From NCBI RefSeq assembly GCF_017569925.1, contig NZ_CP050854.1, positions 1,178,001 through 1,242,000 on the forward strand: 64,000 nucleotides of DNA, read 5' to 3'. The translations under genes were made by a program, and so were the position numbers. Each line of letters opens with the position of its first letter. The first letter of the stretch is position 1. A model generated the notes under the pieces. It worked only from the letters and a program-made list of their open reading frames with translations. It had not been told where the DNA came from and ran no database searches. This document shows, piece by piece, positions 56,219 through 64,000 of this stretch. Source of the DNA: Brenneria izadpanahii (GTDB lineage Bacteria; Pseudomonadota; Gammaproteobacteria; Enterobacterales; Enterobacteriaceae).

Positions 56219-56563
56219 ATGAGTGACGATGTGGCAGTGCCTCTGCAATTTACTGATGCGGCGGCGAAAAAGGTGAAACTCCTGATTGCTGATGAAGAGA
56301 ACCCTGAGCTGAAATTGCGGGTTTATATTACCGGGGGCGGTTGTAGCGGCTTCCAGTACGGTTTTACTTTCGACGATCAGATCAACGAAGGCGATATGAC
56401 CATTGAGAAGCAGGGCGTCGCCCTGGTGGTTGATCCCATGAGCCTGCAATATCTGGTGGGCGGCTCGGTCGATTATACCGAAGGGCTGGAAGGTTCGCGC
56501 TTCGTGGTAACCAACCCGAACGCCAAGACGACCTGCGGCTGCGGCTCTTCTTTCAGTATCTGA
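56219..56563 (+). CDS. erpA: Iron-sulfur cluster insertion protein ErpA (A-type carrier)
   Basis: 114 residues, E. coli length. The three cluster-ligating cysteines are in [11 protein letters not shown] (Cys42) and the C-terminal CGCGSSFSI (Cys108, Cys110). It passes Fe-S clusters to apo-enzymes, including those of isoprenoid synthesis. Monocistronic with its own terminator. Confidence 0.97.
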   Translation: MSDDVAVPLQFTDAAAKKVKLLIADEENPELKLRVYITGGGCSGFQYGFTFDDQINEGDMTIEKQGVALVVDPMSLQYLVGGSVDYTEGLEGSRFVVTNPNAKTTCGCGSSFSI

Positions 56564-56588
56564 TAACGCCTTTACCCGTCAGAAAAGA

Positions 56589-56626
56589 TAAAACCCGTGC
56601 AATCTGAGCGACTGCGCGGGTTTTTT
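56589..56626 (+). terminator. Terminator of erpA
   Basis: AAACCCG and CGGGTTT, extended by internal GC/GC pairing, followed by TTTT, 26 nt after the erpA stop. Confidence 0.85.
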
Positions 56627-56667
56627 GTATGTGGCGATAGGACATACTGTCATTACGGATAGCGAGG

Positions 56668-57480
56668 GTGAACGATAGGAAGCGGAAATTGAAACGGATA
56701 TTGGTTATCGGTGGATATGGTCATGCGGGCGCGCAGATAGTCGATTTGTTACTGGCGGTTGGTGAAGCGCATATTACGGTGGCCGGCCGAAATTTAGCGC
56801 GCGCCACGCGTTTTGTGCAGGATCGTGAAGCGTATGCATCCCGTTTGGCCGGTATGGCGCTTGATGCAAGGGATGCTGCGCAACTGGGTACGGCGGCGTT
56901 AGGGATGGATTTGGTGATTGTTGCCGCGGGAACATCATCAACGGTGGTTCCCGGCGCCTTGGCGGTTATTGCCGCAGGCGCCGATTTTCTTGATATTCAG
57001 GTTAGTGCGGCAAAAGTCCGCCAATTACAGGCGCTGGATGCGCAGATGCGAGCCTTGACGGCATCACTGCCTATGCTGCGCGAGGGCGGTTTTCGCGTAG
57101 CGGGATTTAACTTGATTACGGATTTTCTCGTTATACCGATCGTCATGGCCGGGATGAAATTATCGCCATCCCTCACGGCTAGGCCGCTTGCTCGTTTACT
57201 GCGGGCTTCCATCATCCATGGCTCCAGGCCGCCCTATGGCGCGGCGCTGCAGTTGGATGGGGGGAAACGGGGGGAAAACAGGACGTTATTGCGAATATCG
57301 CACGCTGACGCCTACGCCATGACGGCAGCGCCCGTCGTCGCCACGGTCCTGCAATTGCTTGACGGCTCCGCCCGCCGTCCGGGCGTGCATCTACAGGCTA
57401 TGTTGGTTGATCCGCCGCGTTTTTTTGCCGATTTGCAAAGATTCGGCATTCAGGTAGACCGTTTTTTTCAACCTTGCTAA
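56668..57480 (+). CDS. Saccharopine dehydrogenase-like NAD(P)-binding protein, short
   Basis: 270 residues from a GTG at 56668; a TTG at 56689 with AGGA 8 nt upstream is an alternative. Rossmann motif RILVIGGYGHAGAQIVDLL, followed by ITVAGRNLARA and DLVIVAAGTSSTVVPGAL. Relatives with this N-terminus are commonly about 340-370 residues; here the catalytic middle part seems missing, with only the terminal NRTLLRISHADAYAMTAAP block kept. This suggests an internal deletion and perhaps loss of function. Not in E. coli at this place. Confidence 0.68.
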   Translation: MNDRKRKLKRILVIGGYGHAGAQIVDLLLAVGEAHITVAGRNLARATRFVQDREAYASRLAGMALDARDAAQLGTAALGMDLVIVAAGTSSTVVPGALAVIAAGADFLDIQVSAAKVRQLQALDAQMRALTASLPMLREGGFRVAGFNLITDFLVIPIVMAGMKLSPSLTARPLARLLRASIIHGSRPPYGAALQLDGGKRGENRTLLRISHADAYAMTAAPVVATVLQLLDGSARRPGVHLQAMLVDPPRFFADLQRFGIQVDRFFQPC

Positions 57481-57506
57481 GCGGCTGGATATCCGCTGAC
57501 TCAGGT

Positions 57507-57779
57507 TTACCACTCAACCGTAATCAGACGCGTTTCCACATCGCTTTCTGTTTTGGCTGTTGCTGACGACGCCGGTTCAGCCGGTATACGCGATTCGGTT
57601 ATTTTGGGCTGAAGGACGGAAGCGACGTTGCACTTCATCTGATATTGCCCCTGTTGAGGTTCAACGCCGCATGAAGGCAGAATGGTTAGCCGGGCGTTAA
57701 TTTGCCCGCTGCTATTTCCCGCATAAGCGGAACCGCAGACCGCCAGAAGCAAGCCTGCGCTAAGCAAAATATATTTCAT
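57507..57779 (-). CDS. Small secreted protein of unknown function
   Basis: 90 residues with the signal peptide MKYILLSAGLLLAVCGSAYA and a mature part GNSSGQINARLTILPSCGVEP with two cysteines (likely a disulfide) and an Ala/Ser/Thr-rich region before RLITVEW. The opening resembles the first strand of fimbrial or spore-coat-U-type subunits, but the protein is far too short. Convergent with the saccharopine-like gene. The 255 bp upstream hold AT-rich DNA and a partial repeat arm at 57831-57860 but no gene. Confidence 0.6.
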   Translation of the reverse strand: MKYILLSAGLLLAVCGSAYAGNSSGQINARLTILPSCGVEPQQGQYQMKCNVASVLQPKITESRIPAEPASSATAKTESDVETRLITVEW

Positions 57780-58034
57780 TTTCAGTTTATTACCTGGTGT
57801 TGAAAGAGCCTATTCAGACTCGAAAATTATCTATGCCCTTCATCTTTTAAGCCGCCGCGATGCGTCTATCAGCGATGAGGTTTTTTTTCGGCGTTTGTAT
57901 TTATTTCAACCGTTGCGGCGAGATTATAGGCAAAGCGTCGTTGCGAAAACAACGATGATGTTACAAGATATTTTATTAAAATAATCCTTGTAAATCATTA
58001 TGTTAATATGATTTATCCGGTGATAATCAATCGG

Positions 58035-58994
58035 CTAATTATTTTTTTTCAGTTCGGCCAATTGACGGCAAATCTGCTGCGCCGCCAGCAATAAGCGCGG
58101 TCCGCTGCGATTGAACCAATCTTCATTGACCGCAATAACCGGAATGGATAATTGCGGTTGCCAGAATGTCTGCGTATTCGCTACCGCATCGGCGGAGCCG
58201 CTGATGATAATCGCCTGTGGTTTGCGCATTAATACCTGTTCCCGGCTGACCTGCGGCCAGGGAACCGCGCTGTCGCTGAAGATGTTCTGAGCGCCGCACA
58301 GCGAGACAACCTGACTTTGCAAAGTACCTTGCGCCGAAGTGAACAGCGGATGGGCGCCAAACTGCATGAACACCCGCAACGGGGTATTGCTGGCGTATTG
58401 CCGCTGTAATTCCGCCAGTTGCTGACGAAGCGCGCTGGCGGTTTGTTTCGCCTGTTCCGGATGCAGACTGTATTGCGCCAGCTTCGTCAGCGCGGCGGGA
58501 ATATCATCAAGCGTTTTGGCGTCCAGATAGACAATGGGAATGCCAAATCCGGCCAGCTGTTCCAGCGGTCTTTGCGGATTGCCTTCACGCCAGGCCAGAA
58601 TGAGGTCCGGTTTCAGCGCAAGGATCCGCTCAAGGTTGATCCCCTGCCAGGAGGCGACCTGCTCCAGCTTTCGCGCTTCCGGGGGATAGTCGGACCAACT
58701 GCTGACCGCCACAAGCTGCGTTCCCATTCCGGCGGCGAACGCTATTTCGGTGGCGTGCGGCGCTAAGCTGATCACGCGCTGCGGAACCGCGTTTGCCGCG
58801 GCGATGGTGAAAAATAGCAGCAGCCCGAGCAAAAGGCGGAGAACGCCTATACACGATTGATAACGCTCGTTATTAGGGATTGCGTTCCGCTGGGGGCGTA
58901 GCGGCGTAAGCCGCCGAAGCGCCCCTCGGTACGATAAGCCCGGATATCTCGGCGTTACCGTGATGGCGTTATCGTCTAATATCCTCTGCCGCAT
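58035..58994 (-). CDS. btuF: Vitamin B12 ABC transporter substrate-binding protein BtuF
   Basis: 319 residues from the ATG at 58994, 2 nt after the mtn stop. The BtuF body begins at [20 protein letters not shown] and includes [20 protein letters not shown] and [19 protein letters not shown], matching E. coli. A hydrophobic signal segment ([18 protein letters not shown]) lies at residues 52-69, preceded by about 50 extra residues that E. coli lacks and that contain a strong DNA palindrome. No ATG, GTG or TTG gives a normal signal peptide start. It binds cobalamin in the periplasm for BtuCD. Confidence 0.85.
   Translation of the reverse strand: MRQRILDDNAITVTPRYPGLSYRGALRRLTPLRPQRNAIPNNERYQSCIGVLRLLLGLLLFFTIAAANAVPQRVISLAPHATEIAFAAGMGTQLVAVSSWSDYPPEARKLEQVASWQGINLERILALKPDLILAWREGNPQRPLEQLAGFGIPIVYLDAKTLDDIPAALTKLAQYSLHPEQAKQTASALRQQLAELQRQYASNTPLRVFMQFGAHPLFTSAQGTLQSQVVSLCGAQNIFSDSAVPWPQVSREQVLMRKPQAIIISGSADAVANTQTFWQPQLSIPVIAVNEDWFNRSGPRLLLAAQQICRQLAELKKNN
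58893..58925. repeat. Palindrome in the btuF 5' region
   Basis: GGGGCG / CGCCCC outside GCGGC-GTAA-GCCGC, a strong REP-like hairpin inside the extra N-terminal coding segment of btuF, just after mtn. Confidence 0.65.
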
Positions 58995-58996
58995 TG

Positions 58997-59698
58997 TTAC
59001 CGGCGCTCAGCTAGCGCCTGTAGCATGGTCTCTACCATACGTGTGGATTGCTGCGCGGCCACGGACAAAAATTCATCAAAGCTCAGGTGGGACTCTTGGT
59101 CGGCGACGTCGGAAATTGCCCGCACGATGACGAAAGGTACGGCAAACTGGTGGCAAACATGGGCAATCGCCGTGGCTTCCATCTCGACCGCGATGGCCTT
59201 GGGGAAGGTTTTACGAATGCGGGCCAACGGTTCCGCGCCGTTAATAAACGCGTCGCCGCTGACAATCAGGCCGCGCACCGCGTTCAACTGTAATTTCGTA
59301 ATCGCTTCCTGAGCCAGCGTGATTAACTCTTCATCCGCGATGAAGGCGGCTGGGCAGCCCGCCATCTGGCCGGGTTCATAGCCAAAAGCGGTGACATCGG
59401 CGTCGTGATAGCGAACTTCATCGGAAACCACAATATCGCCAACCTTCAGCGTAGCGGCCAATCCGCCGGCCGAACCGGTATTAATCACCACGTCAGGCCG
59501 GCAGTGTTCCAGCAATAACGTGGTGCCTAGCGCGGCGGAGACTTTACCGATTCCTGACTTCAATAAGGCGACGTCGACGCCGTTTAATTGCCCGCTATAA
59601 ATTTCGCAACCTGCGCGCTGTATGGTCTGAAGGTTTTCAATACGATCGCGAAGCAAAGTAACTTCTTGTTCCATAGCGCCGATAATGCCGACTTTCAT
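58997..59698 (-). CDS. mtn: 5'-methylthioadenosine/S-adenosylhomocysteine nucleosidase
   Basis: 233 residues from the ATG at 59698 ([20 protein letters not shown]). Conserved: [55 protein letters not shown] and [10 protein letters not shown] with the catalytic Asp. It removes adenine from methylthioadenosine and S-adenosylhomocysteine, recycling by-products of polyamine synthesis (speDE lie in this window). Operon with btuF; divergent from dgt. Confidence 0.97.
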   Translation of the reverse strand: MKVGIIGAMEQEVTLLRDRIENLQTIQRAGCEIYSGQLNGVDVALLKSGIGKVSAALGTTLLLEHCRPDVVINTGSAGGLAATLKVGDIVVSDEVRYHDADVTAFGYEPGQMAGCPAAFIADEELITLAQEAITKLQLNAVRGLIVSGDAFINGAEPLARIRKTFPKAIAVEMEATAIAHVCHQFAVPFVIVRAISDVADQESHLSFDEFLSVAAQQSTRMVETMLQALAERR

Positions 59699-59821
59699 AG
59701 TGTTCCCCACAAATTTTGTTATAAATAGCACGAGTGTAGCGTCGGCTAGTCTATCATGGCTTAGTGGGTTAAATGGAGACGGTTATGCGGCGGCACGCGA
59801 CCCGTCAATATGGGGAGTACT

Positions 59822-61327
59822 ATGTCTGATATCGATTTTGCGAAAAAGATGAGTTTTCAGCGCCCTCTCAGTCATCCGATTACGGCTGAAGATGAATATT
59901 CCATTGTTCGTCAGTTTGAGAGCGATCGCGGACGTATCATTAACTCCGCAGCCATTCGCCGGCTACAGCAAAAAACCCAGGTTTTCCCGTTGGAACGTAA
60001 CGCCGCGGTGCGCTCGCGGCTGACGCACTCCATGGAAGTTCAACAGGTTGGGCGGTACATCGCCAAAGATATTCTGGAACGGCTGAAGCGGGACAACCGG
60101 CTGGAAACGCTGGGGCTGGCCCAACTGCAAACGCCGTTTGAAAGCATGGTGGAAATGGCCTGCCTGATGCATGACATTGGCAATCCGCCTTTTGGTCATT
60201 TCGGCGAGTCGGCGATTAATAACTGGTTCAGTCAGTTAATGGACGTCACGCACGCGGGGGATTCTGCCGGCGAAGATAACTGTCAGGTCGGCTTTTTACA
60301 CCTAAAAGAGGATGGACTGAACGAATTGCGCCGCCGTATTCGTCAGGATCTAAGCCATTTCGAAGGCAATGCCCAGGCGATCCGTCTGGTGCATACCTTG
60401 CTTAAGCTGAATCTGACTTACGGGCAGGTCGGCTGTATTTTGAAATATACCCGCCCCGCGTATTGGAGCGAAGAAACGCCGGCAGCGTTTAATTATCTGA
60501 TGAAAAAGCCCGGCTATTACCTGGCGGAGGAGGCCTTCGTCACGACACTGCGTGAAGAGCTGTCGATGGGAGAGTTTCATCGCCATCCGCTGACTTATAT
60601 TATGGAGGCGGCGGATGATATTTCCTACTGCATCGCCGATTTGGAAGATGCCGTAGAGAAAGATATTCTCACCATTGAGCAACTCTACGAACATTTGCAT
60701 CACTCCTGGGGCGAAGTTCGCTCGGGAGATTTATTCACTAAAACGGTGGGTAAATCTTATGAAAACCGGAATCGTCACCAATGGCGCAGCGTCAACGATC
60801 AGTTTTTCATGAATCTTCGCGTGAATACGGTGGCTAAACTAGTGCCGCACGCCTCTCAGCGTTTTATTGATAACCTGCCGGAAATCTATTCGGGGGCGTT
60901 TAATCAGGCGCTGCTGGAGGATGAAAGCGCGCAAAACCGATTATTGAAAATATTTAAGCATGTTGCGTTGAAGCACGTATTTAATCACCACGAAGTCGAA
61001 CAATTGGAGCTTCAGGGCTACCGGGTGATCCGCGGATTACTGGATATTTATAGTCCGCTGCTGGATATGTCCTATCAGGATTTTAGCCAGTTAGTGAAAG
61101 AAGGAACGCACAAACGCTATCCGATCGAGACACGGCTGTTTCATAAATTATCCAGCAAACACTGTATGGCCTACCGGGAAGCCGTGGAGAACCTGCAACA
61201 CCTGTCTTATGCGGAACGGGAAATTCGCGAATACTATTTCCGCGCCCGTTTGATTCAGGATTATATCAGCGGCATGACCGATCTTTATGCCTACGACGAG
61301 TATCGTCGCCTGATGGCCGCGGAATAA
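59822..61327 (+). CDS. dgt: Deoxyguanosinetriphosphate triphosphohydrolase
   Basis: 501 residues from the ATG at 59822, preceded by GGGGAG. HD-domain phosphohydrolase: [32 protein letters not shown] (His), [20 protein letters not shown] (HD pair), [15 protein letters not shown] and [20 protein letters not shown]. It cleaves dGTP to deoxyguanosine and triphosphate. Next to degP as in E. coli. Confidence 0.96.
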   Translation: MSDIDFAKKMSFQRPLSHPITAEDEYSIVRQFESDRGRIINSAAIRRLQQKTQVFPLERNAAVRSRLTHSMEVQQVGRYIAKDILERLKRDNRLETLGLAQLQTPFESMVEMACLMHDIGNPPFGHFGESAINNWFSQLMDVTHAGDSAGEDNCQVGFLHLKEDGLNELRRRIRQDLSHFEGNAQAIRLVHTLLKLNLTYGQVGCILKYTRPAYWSEETPAAFNYLMKKPGYYLAEEAFVTTLREELSMGEFHRHPLTYIMEAADDISYCIADLEDAVEKDILTIEQLYEHLHHSWGEVRSGDLFTKTVGKSYENRNRHQWRSVNDQFFMNLRVNTVAKLVPHASQRFIDNLPEIYSGAFNQALLEDESAQNRLLKIFKHVALKHVFNHHEVEQLELQGYRVIRGLLDIYSPLLDMSYQDFSQLVKEGTHKRYPIETRLFHKLSSKHCMAYREAVENLQHLSYAEREIREYYFRARLIQDYISGMTDLYAYDEYRRLMAAE

Positions 61328-61381
61328 TAACTTTTGTAAAGAGATCCAATATTTTCTTACGGTTCAGCATCTTCCATTGAT

Positions 61382-61409
61382 GAACTTAGTTGAGCCATAT
61401 TTATCTTAT
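61382..61409 (+). promoter_or_regulatory. Possible sigmaE promoter of degP
   Basis: GAACTT (61382-61387), 16-nt spacer, TCTTAT (61404-61409): near the RpoE consensus GGAACTT-N16-TCTGA. degP is a classical sigmaE target, but here about 125 bp separate the element from the gene because of the repeat at 61423-61487. Confidence 0.45.
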
Positions 61410-61422
61410 ACAGCACAACCTC

Positions 61423-61487
61423 TATATCTTTCGTCTTTCAAGCTGCGGGCGTTTCGGCTTTATGCATCTTGAAATCTATTGGGTATA
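61423..61487. repeat. Short MITE-like repeat in the degP leader
   Basis: Left arm CTTTCAAGCTGC and right arm GCATCTTGAAATCTATTGGG with a GGGTATA end; an internally deleted form of the family at 36788 and 39200. It separates the putative sigmaE promoter from degP. Confidence 0.6.
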
Positions 61488-61534
61488 TAAAGGCTGTGAT
61501 AGCTTGCCTGTTGATTACTGTGAGACATATTCCC

Positions 61535-62971
61535 ATGAAAAGAAAATCATTGGTTCTGAGTGCGCTGACGCTAAGTTTGGCGATGGCTATGGGGCCGCTG
61601 GGTGCAAATGCGGCAGAGTTGATCCCATCCTCTTCTTCATCAAATCAGTTGCCCAGTCTGGCGCCGATGCTGGAAAAAGTCATGCCTTCGGTGGTCAGTA
61701 TCGCCGTAGAAGGGCATACCAGCGTCGCCAGAGAAAAGGTCCCGCAGCAGTTACAGCCGTTCTTTGGTGATAATTCCCCATTTTGTCAGGATGGTTCGCC
61801 GTTTCAGGACTCCCCCATCTGTCAGGGCGATGACGGCGGCGACGGGCAATCATCCCGCCAGCAGGCTTTTCAGGCACTGGGCGCCGGGGTGATCATCAAT
61901 GCAGAAAAAGGCTATGTGGTAACCAATAACCACGTGGTGGATAACGCGGATAAAATTCAGGTTCGGCTGAACGACGGCCGTAAATATGACGCCAAAGTGA
62001 TCGGCAAAGATCCTCGTTCTGACGTCGCATTGGTGCAGTTGCAGAACTTCAAGAATCTGACGGCGATCCAAATGGCTGATTCCGATCAACTGCGCGTCGG
62101 CGATTACACCGTGGCGATCGGTAATCCGTATGGTTTGGGTGAAACGGCGACCTCCGGGATTGTTTCGGCGCTGGGGCGCAGCGGGCTGAATATCGAAAAT
62201 TATGAAAACTTTATTCAGACCGATGCGGCCATCAACCGCGGAAACTCCGGTGGGGCGCTGGTTAACCTGAACGGCGAACTGATTGGTTTGAACACCGCGA
62301 TTCTGGCGCCGGATGGCGGCAACATCGGTATCGGTTTTGCCATCCCCAGCAATATGGTGAAAAGCCTGGTTGCCCAGATCGTCGAGTTTGGCGAAGTGAA
62401 GCGCGGCGAACTCGGCATTACCGGGACGGAGCTGAATTCCGAACTGGCCCAGGCGATGAAAGTGGATGCACAGCGCGGGGCGTTCGTCAGCCAGGTTCAA
62501 CCTAAATCAGCCGCGGCCGAAGCGGGAATTAAAGCGGGCGACGTCATTGTCTCGTTAAACGGCAAAGCAATAAGTAGCTTTGCGGCGTTGCGGGCGCAGG
62601 TCGGTTCGTTGCCAGTTGGCAGCAAACTGTCGCTGGGGCTGCTGCGTGACGGCAAGCCGCTCACGGTGGACGTTACGCTACAGCAAAGCAGCCAGGCTCA
62701 GGTTGCGTCGGGGAACCTTTATTCCGGCATTGAAGGCGCCGAGCTAAGCAACACCCAGATTGATGGTCAAAAAGGCGTCAAAGTCGATAATGTAAAAGCG
62801 GGTTCCGCGGCGGCGAAAATCGGCTTGAAAAAAGGCGACATTATCCTGGGCGTGAATCAGCAACCGGTGCAGAATCTTGGCGAGCTGCGGAAAATTCTGG
62901 ATAGCAAGCCGGCTGTTCTGGCGCTGAGTATTCGTCGTGGCGACAGCAATATTTATCTGCTGATGCAATAA
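61535..62971 (+). CDS. degP: Periplasmic serine endoprotease/chaperone DegP (HtrA)
   Basis: 478 residues from the ATG at 61535. Signal peptide ending GANA-AELIPS. Protease domain with catalytic His (YVVTNNHVVDNADK), Asp (DPRSDVALVQL) and Ser (NRGNSGGALVNLNG). The regulatory LA loop carries the Cys pair FCQDGSPFQDSPICQ. Two PDZ domains follow (about 285-375 and 390-475). It degrades or refolds misfolded envelope proteins. An upstream in-frame ATG at 61469 lies in the repeat and is rejected. Confidence 0.97.
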   Translation: MKRKSLVLSALTLSLAMAMGPLGANAAELIPSSSSSNQLPSLAPMLEKVMPSVVSIAVEGHTSVAREKVPQQLQPFFGDNSPFCQDGSPFQDSPICQGDDGGDGQSSRQQAFQALGAGVIINAEKGYVVTNNHVVDNADKIQVRLNDGRKYDAKVIGKDPRSDVALVQLQNFKNLTAIQMADSDQLRVGDYTVAIGNPYGLGETATSGIVSALGRSGLNIENYENFIQTDAAINRGNSGGALVNLNGELIGLNTAILAPDGGNIGIGFAIPSNMVKSLVAQIVEFGEVKRGELGITGTELNSELAQAMKVDAQRGAFVSQVQPKSAAAEAGIKAGDVIVSLNGKAISSFAALRAQVGSLPVGSKLSLGLLRDGKPLTVDVTLQQSSQAQVASGNLYSGIEGAELSNTQIDGQKGVKVDNVKAGSAAAKIGLKKGDIILGVNQQPVQNLGELRKILDSKPAVLALSIRRGDSNIYLLMQ

Positions 62972-62986
62972 ATCACTCCTGTTAAC

Positions 62987-63008
62987 GCCGGGTATTCCCA
63001 TACCCGGC
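62987..63008 (+). terminator. Possible terminator of degP
   Basis: GCCGGGTA / TACCCGGC with a TTCCCA loop, 16 nt after the degP stop; no good T-run. The rest of the 234-bp gap to cdaR shows no gene. Confidence 0.5.
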
Positions 63009-63205
63009 TCAGGCCGTGATATTAGCTGCGGTATGCTAAGCCTGATGCAGTTCGGCAATGGCTTACCTTTCCTGTACGGCCCGCATTTTGTGAGTTCTTC
63101 CACAGTTTAAAGCGAATTCCTGATTCTTTGTTAATTTGCACAATGTACGGCGCGGAACGCGGCGTTATGCTGGTGCGGTTGTCAGTGTTCCTCTCAGAGG
63201 TGAAA

Positions 63206-64000
63206 ATGGCGTCGTATCATCTTAATGCCAAGATGGCGCAGGATATTGTCGCACGTACAATGCAGATTATTGATAGCAATATCAACGTGATGGATTCCCG
63301 CGGCAAAATCATCGGCAGCGGCGACCAGGAGCGGTTAGGGGAGTTGCATGAAGGCGCGCTGCTGGCGTTATCGCAAGGGCGGGTCGTCGACATTGATGAG
63401 GCAGTTGCACGGCATTTGCACGGCGTTCGTCCGGGCATCAATCTGCCGCTGCACATTGACGGCAATATCGTCGGAGTGATCGGCCTTACCGGGAATCCGG
63501 GACAGCTACGCCAGTATGGCGAACTGGTCTGCATGACCGCAGAAATGATGCTTGAGCAGGCGAGGCTGCTGCATATGCTGGCGCAGGATAGCCGCCTGCG
63601 CGAAGAATTGGTGCTTAACCTGCTCCGTACCGATGAACTGTCGCCGGCTTTGATGGAGTGGGCTCAGCGTTTGGGCATCGATCTTAATCAGCCGCGCGTT
63701 GTGGCGGTGGTTGAGGTTGATAGCGGGCAGCTTGGCGTTGACAGCGCCATGGCCGAGCTTCAGCAGTTACAGACGTTGCTGACGACGCCGGAGCGTGACA
63801 ACCTGATAGCCATTGTTTCCCTGACTGAAATGGTGGTGTTGAAACCCGCCTTGAACAGCCACGGCCGTTGGGATGCGGAAGAGCATCGCCGGCGGGTGGA
63901 TAGCCTGCTGTCGCGTATGGCGGAAAGTAGCCGGTTGCGTGTTCGTCTGGCGCTGGGTAACTACTTCTCCGGTCCCGGCAGTATCGCCCGTTCTTACCGT
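63206..64000 (+). CDS. cdaR: Carbohydrate diacid regulator CdaR (3' truncated by window)
   Basis: 265 codons from the ATG at 63206 (MASYHLNAKMAQDIVARTMQ), continuing past the right edge. N-terminal sugar-diacid-binding domain: SNINVMDSRGKIIGSGDQER, LHEGALLALSQGRVVDID, HGVRPGINLPLHIDG and VIGLTGNPGQLRQYGELVCM, nearly identical to E. coli CdaR. It activates glucarate/galactarate and glycerate utilisation genes. The C-terminal PucR-type helix-turn-helix lies outside. Next to degP as in E. coli. Confidence 0.96.
   Translation, partial: MASYHLNAKMAQDIVARTMQIIDSNINVMDSRGKIIGSGDQERLGELHEGALLALSQGRVVDIDEAVARHLHGVRPGINLPLHIDGNIVGVIGLTGNPGQLRQYGELVCMTAEMMLEQARLLHMLAQDSRLREELVLNLLRTDELSPALMEWAQRLGIDLNQPRVVAVVEVDSGQLGVDSAMAELQQLQTLLTTPERDNLIAIVSLTEMVVLKPALNSHGRWDAEEHRRRVDSLLSRMAESSRLRVRLALGNYFSGPGSIARSYR

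Noticed and set aside
61850-62500. 216-codon minus-strand frame inside degP
   Set aside because: Antisense to the DegP protease domain; no family resemblance.

Overview
The window is a chromosomal segment of a member of the Enterobacterales. Nearly every gene reads as a close relative of an Escherichia coli gene, in blocks with E. coli gene order. The 16S/23S signatures, the interspersed TATACCC...GGGTATA repeats and the small lineage-specific genes suggest a soft-rot/plant-associated relative (Pectobacteriaceae: Brenneria, Pectobacterium, Dickeya, Lonsdalea). That family call is inference, not proof. The left edge cuts ffh and the right edge cuts cdaR.

Layout. (1) 1-13.5 kb: ffh end, rpsP-rimM-trmD-rplS, a small lipoprotein, an orphan LytTR response regulator (btsR-like), aroF-tyrA with TyrR-type boxes, pheA with its pheL leader and attenuator, raiA, bamD, rluD-pgeF, and clpB behind a sigma32-type promoter. 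(2) 13.6-19.6 kb: a complete rRNA operon (P1/P2, boxB/boxA, 16S, tRNA-Ile, tRNA-Ala, 23S, 5S, tRNA-Asp). The 23S gene has an intervening sequence of about 100 nt in helix 45. (3) 19.7-25.1 kb: yafD, mltD, gloB, yafS, rnhA, dnaQ and a second, identical tRNA-Asp. The left flank of the rRNA operon (clpB) is that of E. coli rrnG and the right flank (tRNA-Asp, yafD) is that of rrnH, as expected from recombination between rRNA operons. (4) 25.1-27.1 kb: a small accessory stretch next to tRNA-Asp with two poorly characterised genes. (5) 27.1-31.1 kb: nrdHIEF, class Ib ribonucleotide reductase, with a pair of NrdR-type boxes. (6) 31.3-46.4 kb: speED, yacC, a pair of small secreted proteins, a GNAT acetyltransferase, hpt, can, yadGH, panD/panC/panB, folK-pcnB, gluQ, dksA, sfsA, thpR. 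(7) 46.5-64 kb: hrpB, mrcB, an accessory trio (frameshifted LysE-type exporter, MocR-type regulator, glutathione S-transferase) where E. coli has fhuACDB, then hemL, erpA, two small lineage genes, btuF-mtn, dgt, degP and cdaR.

Functionally this is mostly housekeeping: ribosome and tRNA maturation, aromatic amino acids, envelope assembly and quality control (BamD, PBP1b, MltD, DegP), dNTP supply, polyamines, pantothenate, heme and Fe-S assembly. No CRISPR array, prophage, secretion system or recognisable defence system is visible. The most interesting items are fine-scale: the 23S intervening sequence, the hybrid rRNA-operon flanks, a non-AUG start for pcnB, a one-base frameshift inside the signature motif of a LysE-family exporter, an extended BtuF N-terminus containing a palindrome, and MITE-like repeats placed in leaders (degP, panD/panC, dksA/sfsA, can/yadG).
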